DNA of 64,000 nt from Gyromitra esculenta (lineage: Eukaryota > Ascomycota > Pezizomycetes > Pezizales > Discinaceae): contig JBCAML010000001.1 in NCBI GenBank assembly GCA_038503075.1, positions 3,720,001 to 3,784,000 on the forward strand. The letters are read 5' to 3'. Of the stretch, positions 24,721 through 37,882 are shown piece after piece (the first letter of the stretch is position 1; every line of letters starts with the position of its first letter). A program made the position numbers and the translations under genes. The notes beneath the pieces are model-generated. The model was not told the origin of the DNA. It did no database searches and saw only the letters and a program-made list of their open reading frames with translations.

Positions 24721-26060
24721 TAGAAGGAGTTATGGAGGGGAGGGGTTGATATTGAAGACAGTGCGCGCTGTAGAGGGGTAGAGTAGGGTTAGGGCTATAA
24801 ATATCCGTATCAGCTAAACACCCTGCCCCGAGACCCTTTATTGTTTGTTTGTCCGATTCCCCGAGGCTACCCCAATCACCTGGTCAGCGGTGCAAAACTT
24901 CAACCCCGGTTGTTCCAGAAAAATCAATGAGAAATTGTTAAGCTTCGTTGATTGGCAACTTGGCAAGACAAGTCGTTAGGGTCATGTGCCATATGGACCG
25001 GGGAAGCCCCAGATTTTTTATTCATCTTTCCCGCCTCAAGCGAAACGTGAGGATTAGTCAATTATGCACCAAACCCAAATAACTACATCTAATTCCAATT
25101 TCCACCAAGTCAAGACGAGGCTTAGTTCTTTAGCAACTGGGATGGTATGCGGGTAAGCCCGCAGGATAAGCTAGCATTGGAACCCAATTGCAGAAATGAG
25201 TTCATCTCATTGTTTATGTAGTTCGAGTTTTAAGACAGCTTAAAGCTGTAAAAAGTGGGGGTAGATACAACAGAGCAAGCATCAGGCTTGTATTAGCAAC
25301 ACCTAGAAACGCCAGTCTTCTCACATCAGCTGTAAATGCCATTTCTGGTACAGTGGTAGTCACAGAACTCAAACATTTTTAATGTCGATATTACGTATTT
25401 GAAAACTCCATCCACAAATCCAAGGCTCCTGGAAATGTTGTCTAAATTTCCCGGCCACAGGGGTTACATAGACAAGTCTTAGAAAATCGCTGGTCTTTAG
25501 ATTCCCGTGATCTCTTCAATTGGATAATGTTTTTTCGATTCTATCCCAAATGATGATAACTCCCAAAAAGTATAATCAACTGCGTATTACTGTACAAAAT
25601 TTGCCTATCAACCCCGCTAAATGCTATGATCACCACCAGCAACTCTAGCAGTACCGATAAAGCCAGAAAACAATCGCCAATTCCCCAACGAGAACACTTT
25701 TCTCAAAAACTGAACCCTCAATCCTTCTAATGAGCTCAATGACCAAACGCGAGAAACAACAACGCCGCAAAACCTGAATCCAAGGAATACCCTAAAGAAA
25801 TAAGCCCAGAGAAAAAACACATCGTGAAGATGTGAAAGCAAACTCTTTGCTCTTAAAAAAAGCAACGAGTAGAAGAGAAGTCTAAGAACAATGCTACCTG
25901 CCGTACATAGATGAAATAAAAGTGAGTAGCCCATCAATCCCTTCGCCGAAGGTAGGGGGAAAAAAAGAATAAAGAAAGAACTTTTTCTCAGACATCGTAG
26001 CCGCTATTTCTCCACGACCAGCTTCATCCCTTTAGTCTGGAGATATTTTTGCGCCAGGTT
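24721..26060. other. Convergent intergenic region AIM19/SIW14
   Basis: 1.3 kb between two convergent genes. Open frames here show no motif. No repeats or RNA gene recognised. Confidence 0.5.
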
Positions 26061-27279
<1,219 letters not shown>

Positions 27280-29033
27280 GATGATACTAGCGTTGATGTA
27301 TGTAGTTTGGGAGATAGTGACTTGAGATGAAGTTTAAAGGTGCACAAGATTACTCAGATAGGGCTGCGTGTTTAAGATTGTTAGAATTGGACACGAATGA
27401 TGCTTTTTAGGTGGGGGACTAGTGTAAGTTATAAAGTACGCTAGAGGGGGGTGATTAGGCTACCTATCCAGAGCAGAGCACATCTCCTTCAAAACACAAG
27501 GTATCCTGAGATAATAATGGGCGGAATATAACTCGGTAAATAGCAGAAGTGAAGATCAATCTGCGATACGATTGAAGATCTAAATAGACTCGGTGTGTGA
27601 ATGGACAACGGGGTGGGCTGCAGCTTTTAAAAGAAAGCTTTAGATGTGGAAGGGGGCTCGAGGGCCAGGGGGGAAGGCTTTGTGGGGTTGTGCTGGGTGA
27701 AACACAGAGGGGGGGAGATGGAAGTGAACGGAGGAGAAAAGCGGGAGAGCACACAAGTAGCAGGTCGTGTGTGGGAAGAAGAATCTGCAACAAGACGAGG
27801 AGACAAAGTGGTGCTCGCCAGGGAGCTGAGGAAGGTACATGTATTGTAAAGTTCTAGTCCCAAACAGAACAATTGTCCAGATGTGACAGGTAACTATGAT
27901 ACTTGGTAGGTAGTAGGAAGGCCAAATTGCGGAGGAGGCTGAAAGCAAGAAGGGAGAGAGAAGGAAAAAGGAAGTTCTCTTCTTGAAGTAATAGAACTTC
28001 CCGGACGAGGGCCCCACCAAACACATCCCACCGTCCATTCCGCCGACAGGGAAAGATACATGCATCTTAGCGCGTGGATGGCTTATGCCCAACTCCAAGC
28101 TAGCGGTGCTTCGACATCCAAGACTCCAACGCTCACCCAACGCTCGCCCCCCTCCGTCCAAGCCTTCCACTCGGCTGCAAGGGCCCAACGCCTGGTCTGT
28201 TGGCCAGACCAACGTCAGACAATTCTCGGATCTTACAACCATGCACACCTCCGAGTCTCCGGTTGCTCCCCGTGAGCACGTATACGCACAGAACGTAGAC
28301 TACAGAACGACGCTCGAAACAGGTTTATCTCAGGAACATGTTGGTAGGGTAGACGCCTTGTAAACAAGAGTAATTTTCGGCAGGATCTGCAACTGACGCG
28401 AATCGCTCTTTGTGCGGGGCTATTTGACATGAGATGTAACGCAACCCCCAACGCAGCCACGTATGAGTATGTAGCCTGCTCTGGCTGCTATTATGAAGAA
28501 TCCAGACGCGATTCCGGAACATTTTTGCTTTGCGAGAACTGCGGGCGTTTCCGGTCTAGCACGCGAGCAATTTCCGAGATCTCCCTGACCAATATAAAGA
28601 GTCGCCTGACGGACGAATGATGATGAGTGCGTGCGCACATACTCACCACCGTGTCCATGTATCTACAGAGTACATTGAACTTCTGCTTGTCTCCAGACGT
28701 CAGACATACTGTAGACATTTACTCGAGCTCTTCTAGCAGCAAACATTCACTACCCCGCGTGTCCTGAGTGGTTCCTCCTGCGGGTTGTGGCGGGCCGCAG
28801 TGAAAATCAGCGTACATTCCGACACGCGAGCCTATCTGTTTCTTCCACGACACCCCATAAGCCGCTGCATGCGATGCGATGAACTCTCTTCTCTTGCGAT
28901 ATCCGCACGAGATCCAACATCGTCTACCTCAGGGCGGACGGCCAACCATAAAAATGTCACGGGTCGCTAGCCTCAAATTGGATTGTTTTCCATTGCACTT
29001 GGGAGAGATACTCGACTCAAGTAGCCGGGTATA

Positions 29034-29057
29034 TGCACTGCACTGCACTGCACTGCA
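29034..29057. repeat. (TGCAC)n microsatellite
   Basis: Four full TGCAC units plus TGCA in uninterrupted tandem. Non-coding. Confidence 0.9.
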
Positions 29058-29623
29058 TTCTAAATTCTTCCTCATCGTTGCTTTTTCATGGTTTTTAGCT
29101 GTGGACCCTGCTTGCTTCGAGTCATATACCTACTGCGTTCACCGAACATCATCAGATAGAGCGCCCCCCTAATCCTAATGGATCAACATGCTTGCTTTCA
29201 GTCCCTTTGAAGCGGTGCTAAATATAATGATCGCAACTGGGTATCGTGTCTCAGATAACTAACATCCATCTTGAATGTTTGGTTTCAATCAGCCTTATAT
29301 TACCAAAGGATCGAGCCCTACTGCTTACTCATCATACGAGTACATGTAGTTTTTCCGTACACTCGGCCATCGATCTATTCAAAATCTGGCCGTTGAATCG
29401 GAGATGCAGAATCTGACGGGTATGTACACGGTTGAACGGGAAACGTAGCCAATCACCACTTGCCCGATTGAATCGGATTAGATAAAATCGGCCACGGCGC
29501 GCCGGCTGTCGTGTTGAGAGAATCATTGGCTTAACAAAAAAAAAAAACAGGCTTGTGGGTAAATAACCTAAATTAAATGTAATTTTCCTTAAAACAAAAT
29601 AACCACTTATGTCTTCAAATGTT

Positions 29624-29700
29624 GTCGTACTAATATTTCAAATTCATCTGGAAGGACAGTACCAAGAATGCTGGTACTACTAAAAAGTCTTTAGTACGAC
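29624..29700. repeat. Short inverted repeat, possible degraded element
   Basis: GTCGTACTAA at 29624-29633 pairs perfectly with TTAGTACGAC at 29691-29700, and a second small stem (GTACCA/TGGTAC) lies inside. It could be a decayed MITE or chance. Confidence 0.35.
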
Positions 29701-30836
29701 GGTGTTCTACTGGCACAGTAGGAGCCTGCATAAAGGCCAGATCCTACCTCTCTGATTGGTGAAGTTCAGGCTAGAAGCCGCTCCTCGACCAATCCAAGAG
29801 CGATTCTCCTTTGGGGCTTGGGTTATAGAATACCAATTAATACTGTATCCTCGGGCTCCTTCGCGGTCGAGACTAACCAATTCGTACCACCTTCCTAAAC
29901 CCGTTTCTGGAAAATGCCTCGGCATCCCGAGAGGCCGAGCCGGATTCAAAAGCGGCCTGAAAACATACATTACTTCATGCAACGTTACTTGTGGCGACAT
30001 ATAGAAACAGAAAATCATTTTCGGTTGGGCGCCTTTTTGGTTAGATAAGTTAGCCTAGGCCTTTGATACGCCAGTTCCACCCCCAGTTTCTATATGCCTG
30101 TCGTGAGTACATACTCTGCGACTACATCTCCGTCATATGACCTTTTTCAGAGTGGGGGGTCTCGCTTTTTTAGTTTTTTATTCCGCCTGTCTAACAATTA
30201 TACAAGGCGCTTTGGATTTTGTTTTTTCATGAACAATCACTCGCCACGGTTGAACCATGCAGGTTGAGTCTGGTAGCCAAGCGGTGTTGGGAATAGCGGG
30301 ACAAAGCTTTTCTGGGAGGCTGATTGGTATATAAATTCAATCGCGCCATCCTTGAGAGACTGAGATAATTCTCGATATCATAGGCCTGAATAATTTTCTA
30401 TTGGGTGTTTGGGGCCTCTCCAGAGGCATGTTTGTGTTATAGTCTACAGCACGTAAGACCCAGCCTTATAAAATCCTAGCTTGGCTGAGCCTTACAGTCA
30501 ATTCACCTGTCATTGGAGCTCCTCTAACTCATAAGGAAGCGACTCAATACCGCATATTCGCATATTTTAATGGCGATTGGGCATATGCCAACAGTGCGCA
30601 GCGAGTGGATGCATCCAGTTAGCGATTCAGTGATTTTATTTAAACTGCCAGAAGCTGCTAGACGAAAATTCTGCCAACGAGCCCCATAGCAGTAACGCCA
30701 AGAATATGAATACCCAACAGATAGCAATTCACAATGTTTTAAAGAAAGCAACCCACACCTTTCACAGATGCATTATCTTTCAGCCTTTGTTTCTCCTTCG
30801 CTCTAGTTTCAGGCTGTTTGGGTTTGAACCTCCGAA

Positions 30837-32007
30837 TTAGGATTCTGGAGAGAAATTTGATCTCCCAGAGTTATTCAGTACCAATTCCTTATTCCAATCA
30901 TTCAGCAGGTCATCACACTCCGATGGGCCCATCGCATCATCCCTGGTAATTGCCAAGCCTGGCAAAGGCGTTTCGGGATCGATATTCTCGCTGAATGGCT
31001 TTAGGGGAGAGCGGATGAAGAACCGCTTACGAATTGGGAGTGGAGAAGAGGTGGATGGAACTTCGAATATATTCTCAAGCGAAGAGGCATTGGGCCAGTG
31101 AACACCTTTTATTGGAGGAAGAGTTGGACAGCTATTCTCCCTGGACAGAGGAGTCGTGGTGGGGTGCAATTTCAAGTTCTCTGGAGAATATATGTCTCAG
31201 CTGGAAATCAGCGACGATTGAGGATGGATTCGAGGGGGGGATAATACTTTCGTGGCTCTGAATAGCCAAATCTTTTCTTAATCTTTCTCTTGCTTCTTCG
31301 ATGCTTTTTTCGAATCTTTGAAATGCTTCTTCCGATCCACTCATCTCGGCTGCTGCTTTTCCCTTCCCCTTAGCCTCCGCTCTCAAGTCTCCGGCCTCTC
31401 TCTCAAACTCTCTAGCCACAATTTCTAATTGCTCTATCTTCCCGTTCTTCTTCGAAAGAATACTCTCCCATGCTTTCTCCATTTCATTCATTTTCTTCCC
31501 GTCATTCAATGCTCTCTTGTTTCTAAACTTGATTTGATCCTTCAAACCTTCGATCTCATCTAGATAACTTAGCTTGAGCTTAAACTCTTGGGTTTGGTAA
31601 TAGCCACTCCCTTCTCTCTCCTCGCCCCGACCATTCCTCCTACTAGTAATGGAATTAGGTTCATAACGAGCCATAATCTTCTCACAGTTTTCCACGCGAA
31701 AATCCTCCATAAGGGCTCTTTTGATGTCATTAACAGTGAGATTTTCTGGCTGCTTTGCACTCACAAGTGCGCTGTACCAATTAATTGCAGATTGCGAAGT
31801 GAAACAGGTACCGATGGTGCCGAGTATTGCATCCTCACTGTAAGCTGCAGCCCAGAGAGAGCAGTCAATTTGGTCGATGAAACGAAGAATATCAACCGGT
31901 GCACTGGTCATCATTCTCCCGGGGAGAATTTGAGGCCTACTAGATCTCGGTAGGGAGTTTAGGCTGGAGTTTGGGCTAGAGTTTGAGCGAATTCTAGCAG
32001 AAGACAT
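30837..32007 (-). CDS. Coiled-coil protein with a Gag-like segment, function unknown
   Basis: Two exons on minus, 31248-32007 and 30837-31180, 367 residues. The ATG at 32007 (MSSARIRSN) is the first ATG; the longer frame opens with GTG. Residues about 1-30 are Ser/Asn-rich. At about 35-105 comes FIDQIDCSLWAAAYSEDAI, then AINWYSALV and LTVNDIKRALMEDF, which resembles the retrotransposon Gag capsid pattern (helices, A-x-x-WY-x-x-L, then L-x-x-x-F). Residues about 140-250 are charged heptad-like coiled coil. The 67-nt intron is inferred because the first frame closes shortly after it and the second begins with a matching phase. No protease, RT or integrase frames flank it. This may be a host gene of Gag origin; that is inference. 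Confidence 0.65.
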
Positions 32008-35000
32008 TATAAGGGAAACTGAGTGAGATAACGGGATTAAGAAGCTTGGATTCACGATGAATGCATGTAGTCAGGATGAATTTTCGTTGTTACGAACATG
32101 GGGATTTATGATCACATGGTATCACCCGTCGAATTTCAAGGATTTTTCTAGCGTATAATTAACCACATGGCCGGAGATAATCTGTAGATATCTAGAAGTA
32201 TCTTCTTGCCGCGCGGCCTCCTGTGATCAAACTTCCAGGAATGGGATTAAGAATTTATCATGAAATATCACTCGATTTATCTTCCATCAATTATGTGTAG
32301 TGCTTGATATATGAATCCATGTATGTATACTTCCTCATATACGCCTGTATTCAGCATTTTATAAGCTTTAGTCTTTTATAGGCCCCGGTCTATTTAAATA
32401 GGTACTCACTGATAGTACGCTAAAGCACTTCGGACCGGGAGGAAGCGCCAACGAAAGGGCGCACTTACATGCTGTCCGGATCCATTCTCTTCCCCACTGT
32501 GATATTACTTGATATCTATTCGTTCCCCGCAACTAAAATAAGGGGCGATATTCTATTTTTCTATACACACAGCTCTACAGTACAATCGCCCTATAAAAAT
32601 ACGGTTGGTTCCGAAAATCGTATTCTTATAAAAGAGTTATTCTTATATGAAAAGCAAACCACACTCAAAATTACCCCTATCAGGACTAGACTCAGCATTC
32701 TTATAAGGCGAGTATTCTTATAGTTAGTATTCTTATAGGGCGATTGTACTATAGTAGCAGAGTAGTTTGATTCCGGGAATAGTGCCACTACGCACAACAC
32801 GGGTTTAAAGCAGTACATGTATTCAAAGACTGTCGGATTTTCCATGGAAACTAATATCTTTGAGAGATGAACTACATTTTGTTATGGTAACGTAACTACA
32901 TGTGTAACTGTGCTCGGGTGTGGGGTAAGTCTGTCGATAGGTGGTGGTGGAGCAAGAGATGGCAACCTTTCCCCCCCCAAGCCCTCTGAGAGTCCTGATA
33001 AAGATTAATGCTAGGTGTTAAACATCAAATAAAATCAATTTGAAAAAGTGTGAAATCCAAACGAGCTTGAGCTCACCGAGAAAATAATTGCACCGCCACG
33101 TACACCAGTCTCCAGACTTACTCTGACTCAAGTATATTTATCTATTATAGGACAGCAGAGATTAGCTGTTATTGTTTAAATTCTTATGAGTGTGGATAGA
33201 TTTAGTGCTTGTTTTCTACCTTTATGCTTTAGAGTTATTATCCCAGAAGCAGACATACGCGTCCTAATGGCTGATTAACCTGTTGAAGATGCGTATGAAA
33301 AATACGTATCTACTTCATGATTTATTTATTTGTTTTCTCATTAGGCATGTTTAACCCGTAGGTTTATCTACCTCATGATGTAATGAATGGAATACTAACA
33401 AGTAAATAGGTTAAGAGTTATATTGTTGAATCAGTACTACTTGGGAGAGGGAAGCTTAAGAGGATAAAGTGAGTAACTAGGGGTTTGGGGGAGAATTTAA
33501 GGAGATTAGAGGAAGGGATGGACTTTGTTGGCGAAATTTGTGCTACTGTGCTATGGAGGCTGCTATCGATTTGATAATGACTAGGTACTAAACGCAAGAT
33601 GTATATTATATAGATGCATGTAGTGTAGCTGCTTGAGTTATGAAGAATGTGGAATTTAAACTACATGTGTGCTTGTAAGTGTGTTCTTCACTAGCATCCG
33701 CTGCGGCCCTGGGGTGGGCTGCTGGATGATTATCCATCACTCCGGATCCCCTGGCCGACTAGGGGCTGGTGGTGACGCGTCCACGCTATCTGATTGCGGG
33801 GTAAATTTATTGGAGCAATGAAGGCTAGAGGGCACCGTAGAAGTGTTCGTATTCAACTCGTCTCAACCTACTCTCTCATCCATGAATCTGTATCGAGTGA
33901 AGCACACCTAATATGCTGAGTTAGCCTTGAATTTCCCTTTCAGCCCTGTTGCCCCGGAGGTTTATGTGCCGAACGAAATAATAGATAATAGTAAATAAGC
34001 TTCGGGAGTTACATGTGGTCATGCGTTTTGGAACCCCTCTGCTATATTCTCTCACCCTGGGCTCGTGGGCTTGGCGTGACGGGGTGATATTATTGGCCGA
34101 AATGATCCTCTGGAGCTTGTTCTCAGAACCTCGTCTCGACAAGTTCATCAACCTTGATTACATGTACCTTTATTCATTCTGGTCGTTTCGGAAAGGCACG
34201 CTTTATTTGAGTTCTAGCATTCTTCCTACTTCTGGTTTGTGGCGCGGCGGCCCGCCGGTCGTAGGGACTATGCATCATAGGCCATCCTCATCTTGGGATG
34301 CGGGACTGTGCAGTTGATTCCACTGACGCATGCCTGCAATTAATATCGATCTCCTCTCGTGCTAAAATCAATCCCAGGCTTAGAGCTCAAAAGAATTGTA
34401 CAACCTCAGTTGAGAAAACCCAGTTTGGAAACGGATAATATACGTATATAGGTACCTATCATCATGCCTACAATATGTTGTAATTATGCTTAGAGCTGTT
34501 AACTAATGTCAGGTGCCTGTCTTGCTAAGTCTGAAAAATTTCTCTTGAGGTTACTGGCCTTCGATCTCTTGGCTTATTCCGATCATCTCCAATGTCTTTG
34601 TTTTTGTTGGTTTTACTAAACCTGGCTGCTTAATTCTTCATTACTAAAGAAAAATATAGATTTGAACTTCACAACCAGGCTCGGACTACTACATCCTGAA
34701 GCTCTGATTAGCCGTGGAAGCTAAAGCATCTAACCGGCCAGATTTTGAGTTAAACTCATCTAGAATTCTAGGCATGAAAAAAAAACTCCAACTGCAAGGA
34801 TACTTAATTCTTTAATAAAATTATGCCTAGTAACTGTACAGTTAGCCATACTATGCTGGCTTAGGTCCTCTGAACTAGTGGTTTAGGGTTGCAGGCACAC
34901 CCAGTCATGAATGTTGAACACTCTACGAATATCCCCAAAACCTCTTCGTGAGACGATAGTCGAGAATAATCGTATGGGGAATTCCGAACTTGCAGTTTCG

Positions 35001-35631
35001 GAGTCCGGAACAGACCCGGCATTGCGGGCCGGCTCGCCAAGCGTTTTACAAAGGGTTACTGTCAGGTTGATCAGGGCCTCTAGATAACCATGTATCTGCT
35101 TGGTAGCCAAGAACCAGTATTCTTGGGGAGTTTCATTCAAACTATTACCGCCTGCTGTTCATTTGAGAGATTGAGCGGCCCGTTAAAGTTAAGATCAACG
35201 CTATTCTCCGTGTCTTACTTGGATTTTTAAAGTACCGCTATGCCGACTCTCGATGGTGAAAACTAGGAATTATAATACCGAGGGTACTATTACCGATTAC
35301 TGGGCTATTGTTTTGGATGCAATCTTAGATAGAGAGAAATGTGTTTGCCTTGTAGAAACTCGTAATAGACATCGTCAATGTGTGCCTACCCTTGCTAAAA
35401 TATACGCGCGAAAGGAGTTAACTGACTGTTAGTTGTTTCGCGATTATTAGGCCCGAGAACAATCCTAATTTTCGTTTACTTTTAGGACTTTGCGGTCCTT
35501 TAGCGCAATCTTGGTTCGGGGCTCGGAGTGCTCGAGCGAGTCTTTGTTATAAGATCTTGGGATCGTCTGATGAGTTAGAGCTCTCCTCCACCAGAGGCTT
35601 CAAGAGTTTTTCTCACTAAGAAACCGTGAAA
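32008..35631. other. Gene-poor interval with a pogo-like MITE
   Basis: 3.6 kb. No gene is supported. The only clear structure is the element at 32578-32751. The rightmost few hundred bases are the lyase promoter. GC-richer patches (33695-33790) do not carry an open frame. Confidence 0.45.
32578..32751. repeat. Pogo/Fot-like MITE, 174 bp with internal subrepeats
   Basis: Starts CAGTACAATCGCCCTATAA and ends with the inverted copy; the arms pair over 25 bp with two mismatches. TA lies directly outside each end (32576-32577 and 32752-32753). Inside, the 11-mer NNATTCTTATA recurs about five times (near 32620, 32637, 32696, 32713, 32728). There is no coding capacity. The ends resemble CAGT-type pogo-like TIRs, so a Tc1/mariner-group transposase is the likely mover. 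Confidence 0.88.
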
Positions 35632-37739
35632 ATGCTTCTTCTATCGATCCTTTTTGCTGTATTTTTACAGCCACTACTTGTCTTTGCCGCTTGGGGATGG
35701 ACAGATGATGGATCGAATTATGTGATCGGTACATATACAGTTCTAGTGATCCGGTTATAATATCTAGTGAGCTAATAATAGTAAATAGATACTGGTTCAA
35801 GCCTCGTCTTCAAAGTTTCAAAAACCAATGGAGATATCACCTCTCTGGTCTTTGGAGGTGTTGAGTATCAAGGCTATCAGGGAAAAAACTCGTTTGTGGT
35901 CCATAAATTAATATTAACCCAGAATTCATTTATAACATCTTATTAGTCACGTTGAATCTGGTCTCGGAACAAGTACGGTCACCATAACGTCTTATAGTAG
36001 TCCTGCATATATAATCAAAGTTTCTGTAACTTACGGCACATTGATCCACACCATTGTTGCAAGATATGGAAATAACAATATTTACCTCCTCACAAACAAG
36101 GGCGATGCCTCAGTTGCTGCTTCGCGGTTTATTGTTCGCTTGAAGCCAAATATTTTGCCACACGACTCGAGTATGTCGGATTTCTACGATGACGACAGCA
36201 CCACAATCGAAGCCTCAGACATCACGCAGAATTCTTTGGGTTATACCAAGAGCAAGCATTACCAGGGTAGTAATTATGGAAGGTGGGCATATCAATCATT
36301 TCTCCTGAGACCTTATTATTGGTCTTATGAATAACTAACAGCTCCACAGAGTGACCGATTTCGACTATGTTGGAAAAACGACCGGCAGCGTCGGTATCTG
36401 GCTCATCCGCTCCAACCATGAGAAAGCCAGCGGTGGACCTTTCTTCCGTTCTCTTGTCCGTGGATGTACTACTATTGCCGAGGATCTTTACGAGATTTTG
36501 TTCTATTCCATGGGCCACACGGATGCTGAACGCTGGGGCTTGCAAGGTCCATACGTTCTATCATTCACTACTGGCGGAACTCCCAACACTGCTCTCTTTG
36601 CTCGAAATGCTGATTGGTCATGGTTTGACACTCTTGGTATTACTGGCTGGGTCCCTGATTCCGCACGTGGGGCTGTCGCCGGTGTTGGAATTGCGAACAT
36701 GAAATCTGGATATACCTACACTGTTGCTCTAGCAAACACCAATTATCAGTACTGGGGTACCGCGGCAGCTAGTGGAGGAGCTTACGCGGTCAAGAGAGTT
36801 GTCCCTGGAACCTATACGTTAACAGTTTACAAGGGAGAGTACGAGGTTTATACCTCCAGTGTTACGGTCAATGCTGGCTCGACTACGGCTCTAAACACTA
36901 TTACACCTAACTTGGATCCTTCAGATGTTACCGCTATTTGGAGAATTGGTAAGTTCTAAAACGTTAGCGAGATGTATAAAAAAGATACATGACTAATTTA
37001 TGTATAGGTGATTGGGATGGAACACCTAGTGGATTCTTGAACTTTGATACAACTCCATGGAAGGTAAATAAACATGACCCGTGGTCAATTATAGGTAGTG
37101 ATCACTTGTTTGCATTTCTTACTAATAGATAATCGCTTAGCCAACGTACATGCATCCTAGCGATCCTCGTCTTGCAGCTTGGGATTCATCGAATTTTATC
37201 GTTGGAACCAGCGCTACAAGTTCTTTCCCAGCGTACATGTGGAAGGTATAAGGACTAAAAGATTTCCAATAAGGATTAACTCATACTAAAAATTTATCTT
37301 AGGACATTAACAACGACCATATCGTGTATTTTAAGCTCACCGCAGCTCAGATTGCCTCAGCGAAAACACTTAGAATCGGTATAACAGAGGGTTTTTCTGG
37401 AGGCCGCCCCACAATCTCTGTTAATAGCTGGGCTTCTACCCTACCAAGCGCATCGACTCAAGCCAGTACTAGAAGTCTTACGGTTGGCACATATAGAGGA
37501 AACAACGCAATGTTTTCCGTGAGTATCCTTGATCCTATAGCTAATATGTTTGAATACTTGGAAAAAGTTGGTCATTACTAATAATAAGCCCCCCAAAAAT
37601 CTAGTTCACGGTCCCAACAAGTGCCTTCCTAACAGATACCACACAATGGAACATTTTGAAGATCACTGTTATTAGCGGTAGCGGGGCTACGGATTATTTG
37701 AGTGCTGGTATCTCGATTGATTGTGTTGACTTCTATTAA
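35632..37739 (+). CDS. rglA: Secreted rhamnogalacturonan lyase (PL4 family)
   Basis: Cleaves the rhamnogalacturonan I backbone of pectin by beta-elimination outside the cell. Eight exons: 35632-35728, 35789-35891, 35947-36282, 36350-36948, 37008-37063, 37141-37245, 37303-37518, 37605-37739; 548 residues, all phases exact. Signal peptide MLLLSILFAVFLQPLLVFA. The N-terminal catalytic sandwich (about 20-300) contains LVFKVSKTNGDITSLVFGGV, HYQGSNYGRVTDFDYVG, GPFFRSLVRG and YSMGHTDAERWGLQGPY. An Fn3-like domain follows (about 325-370, GTYTLTVYKGEYEV). A C-terminal carbohydrate-binding-like domain ends the protein (about 375-548, IWRIGDWDGTPSGFLN, MHPSDPR). It appears intact. It stands alone among accessory DNA and suggests growth on plant cell wall. 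Confidence 0.94.
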
Positions 37740-37882
37740 GCCACTAAGCTTGTATTTATCATAGAAGCTTGCATTAAATTGAGAGCTGAGGTTGAGGTTT
37801 TATTTATAGGGTATTTCAATTGTAATAGCATAAGTGACAAAGAGCGATATGATATTGTGACACGCGAAATGTTAACTCATAC

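Larger units (their letters stand above)
27280..30836. other. Long intergenic stretch without a confident gene
   Basis: 3.5 kb. The left end should hold the SIW14 promoter. An open frame at 28429-28620 has two CxxC pairs (VACSGCYY, LLCENCGRF) like a small zinc ribbon, but I could not extend it into a convincing gene. Other contents are a TGCAC microsatellite (29034-29057), an A-run near 29536-29547 and a 10-bp inverted repeat at 29624/29700. Confidence 0.4.

Noticed and set aside
27640..28248. 202-codon minus-strand frame
   Set aside because: Composition is erratic, with no family motif, and it lies upstream of SIW14 where promoter and leader are expected.
29707..30018. 103-codon minus-strand frame
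   Set aside because: No motif, no splice context and no clear promoter; not distinguishable from chance.
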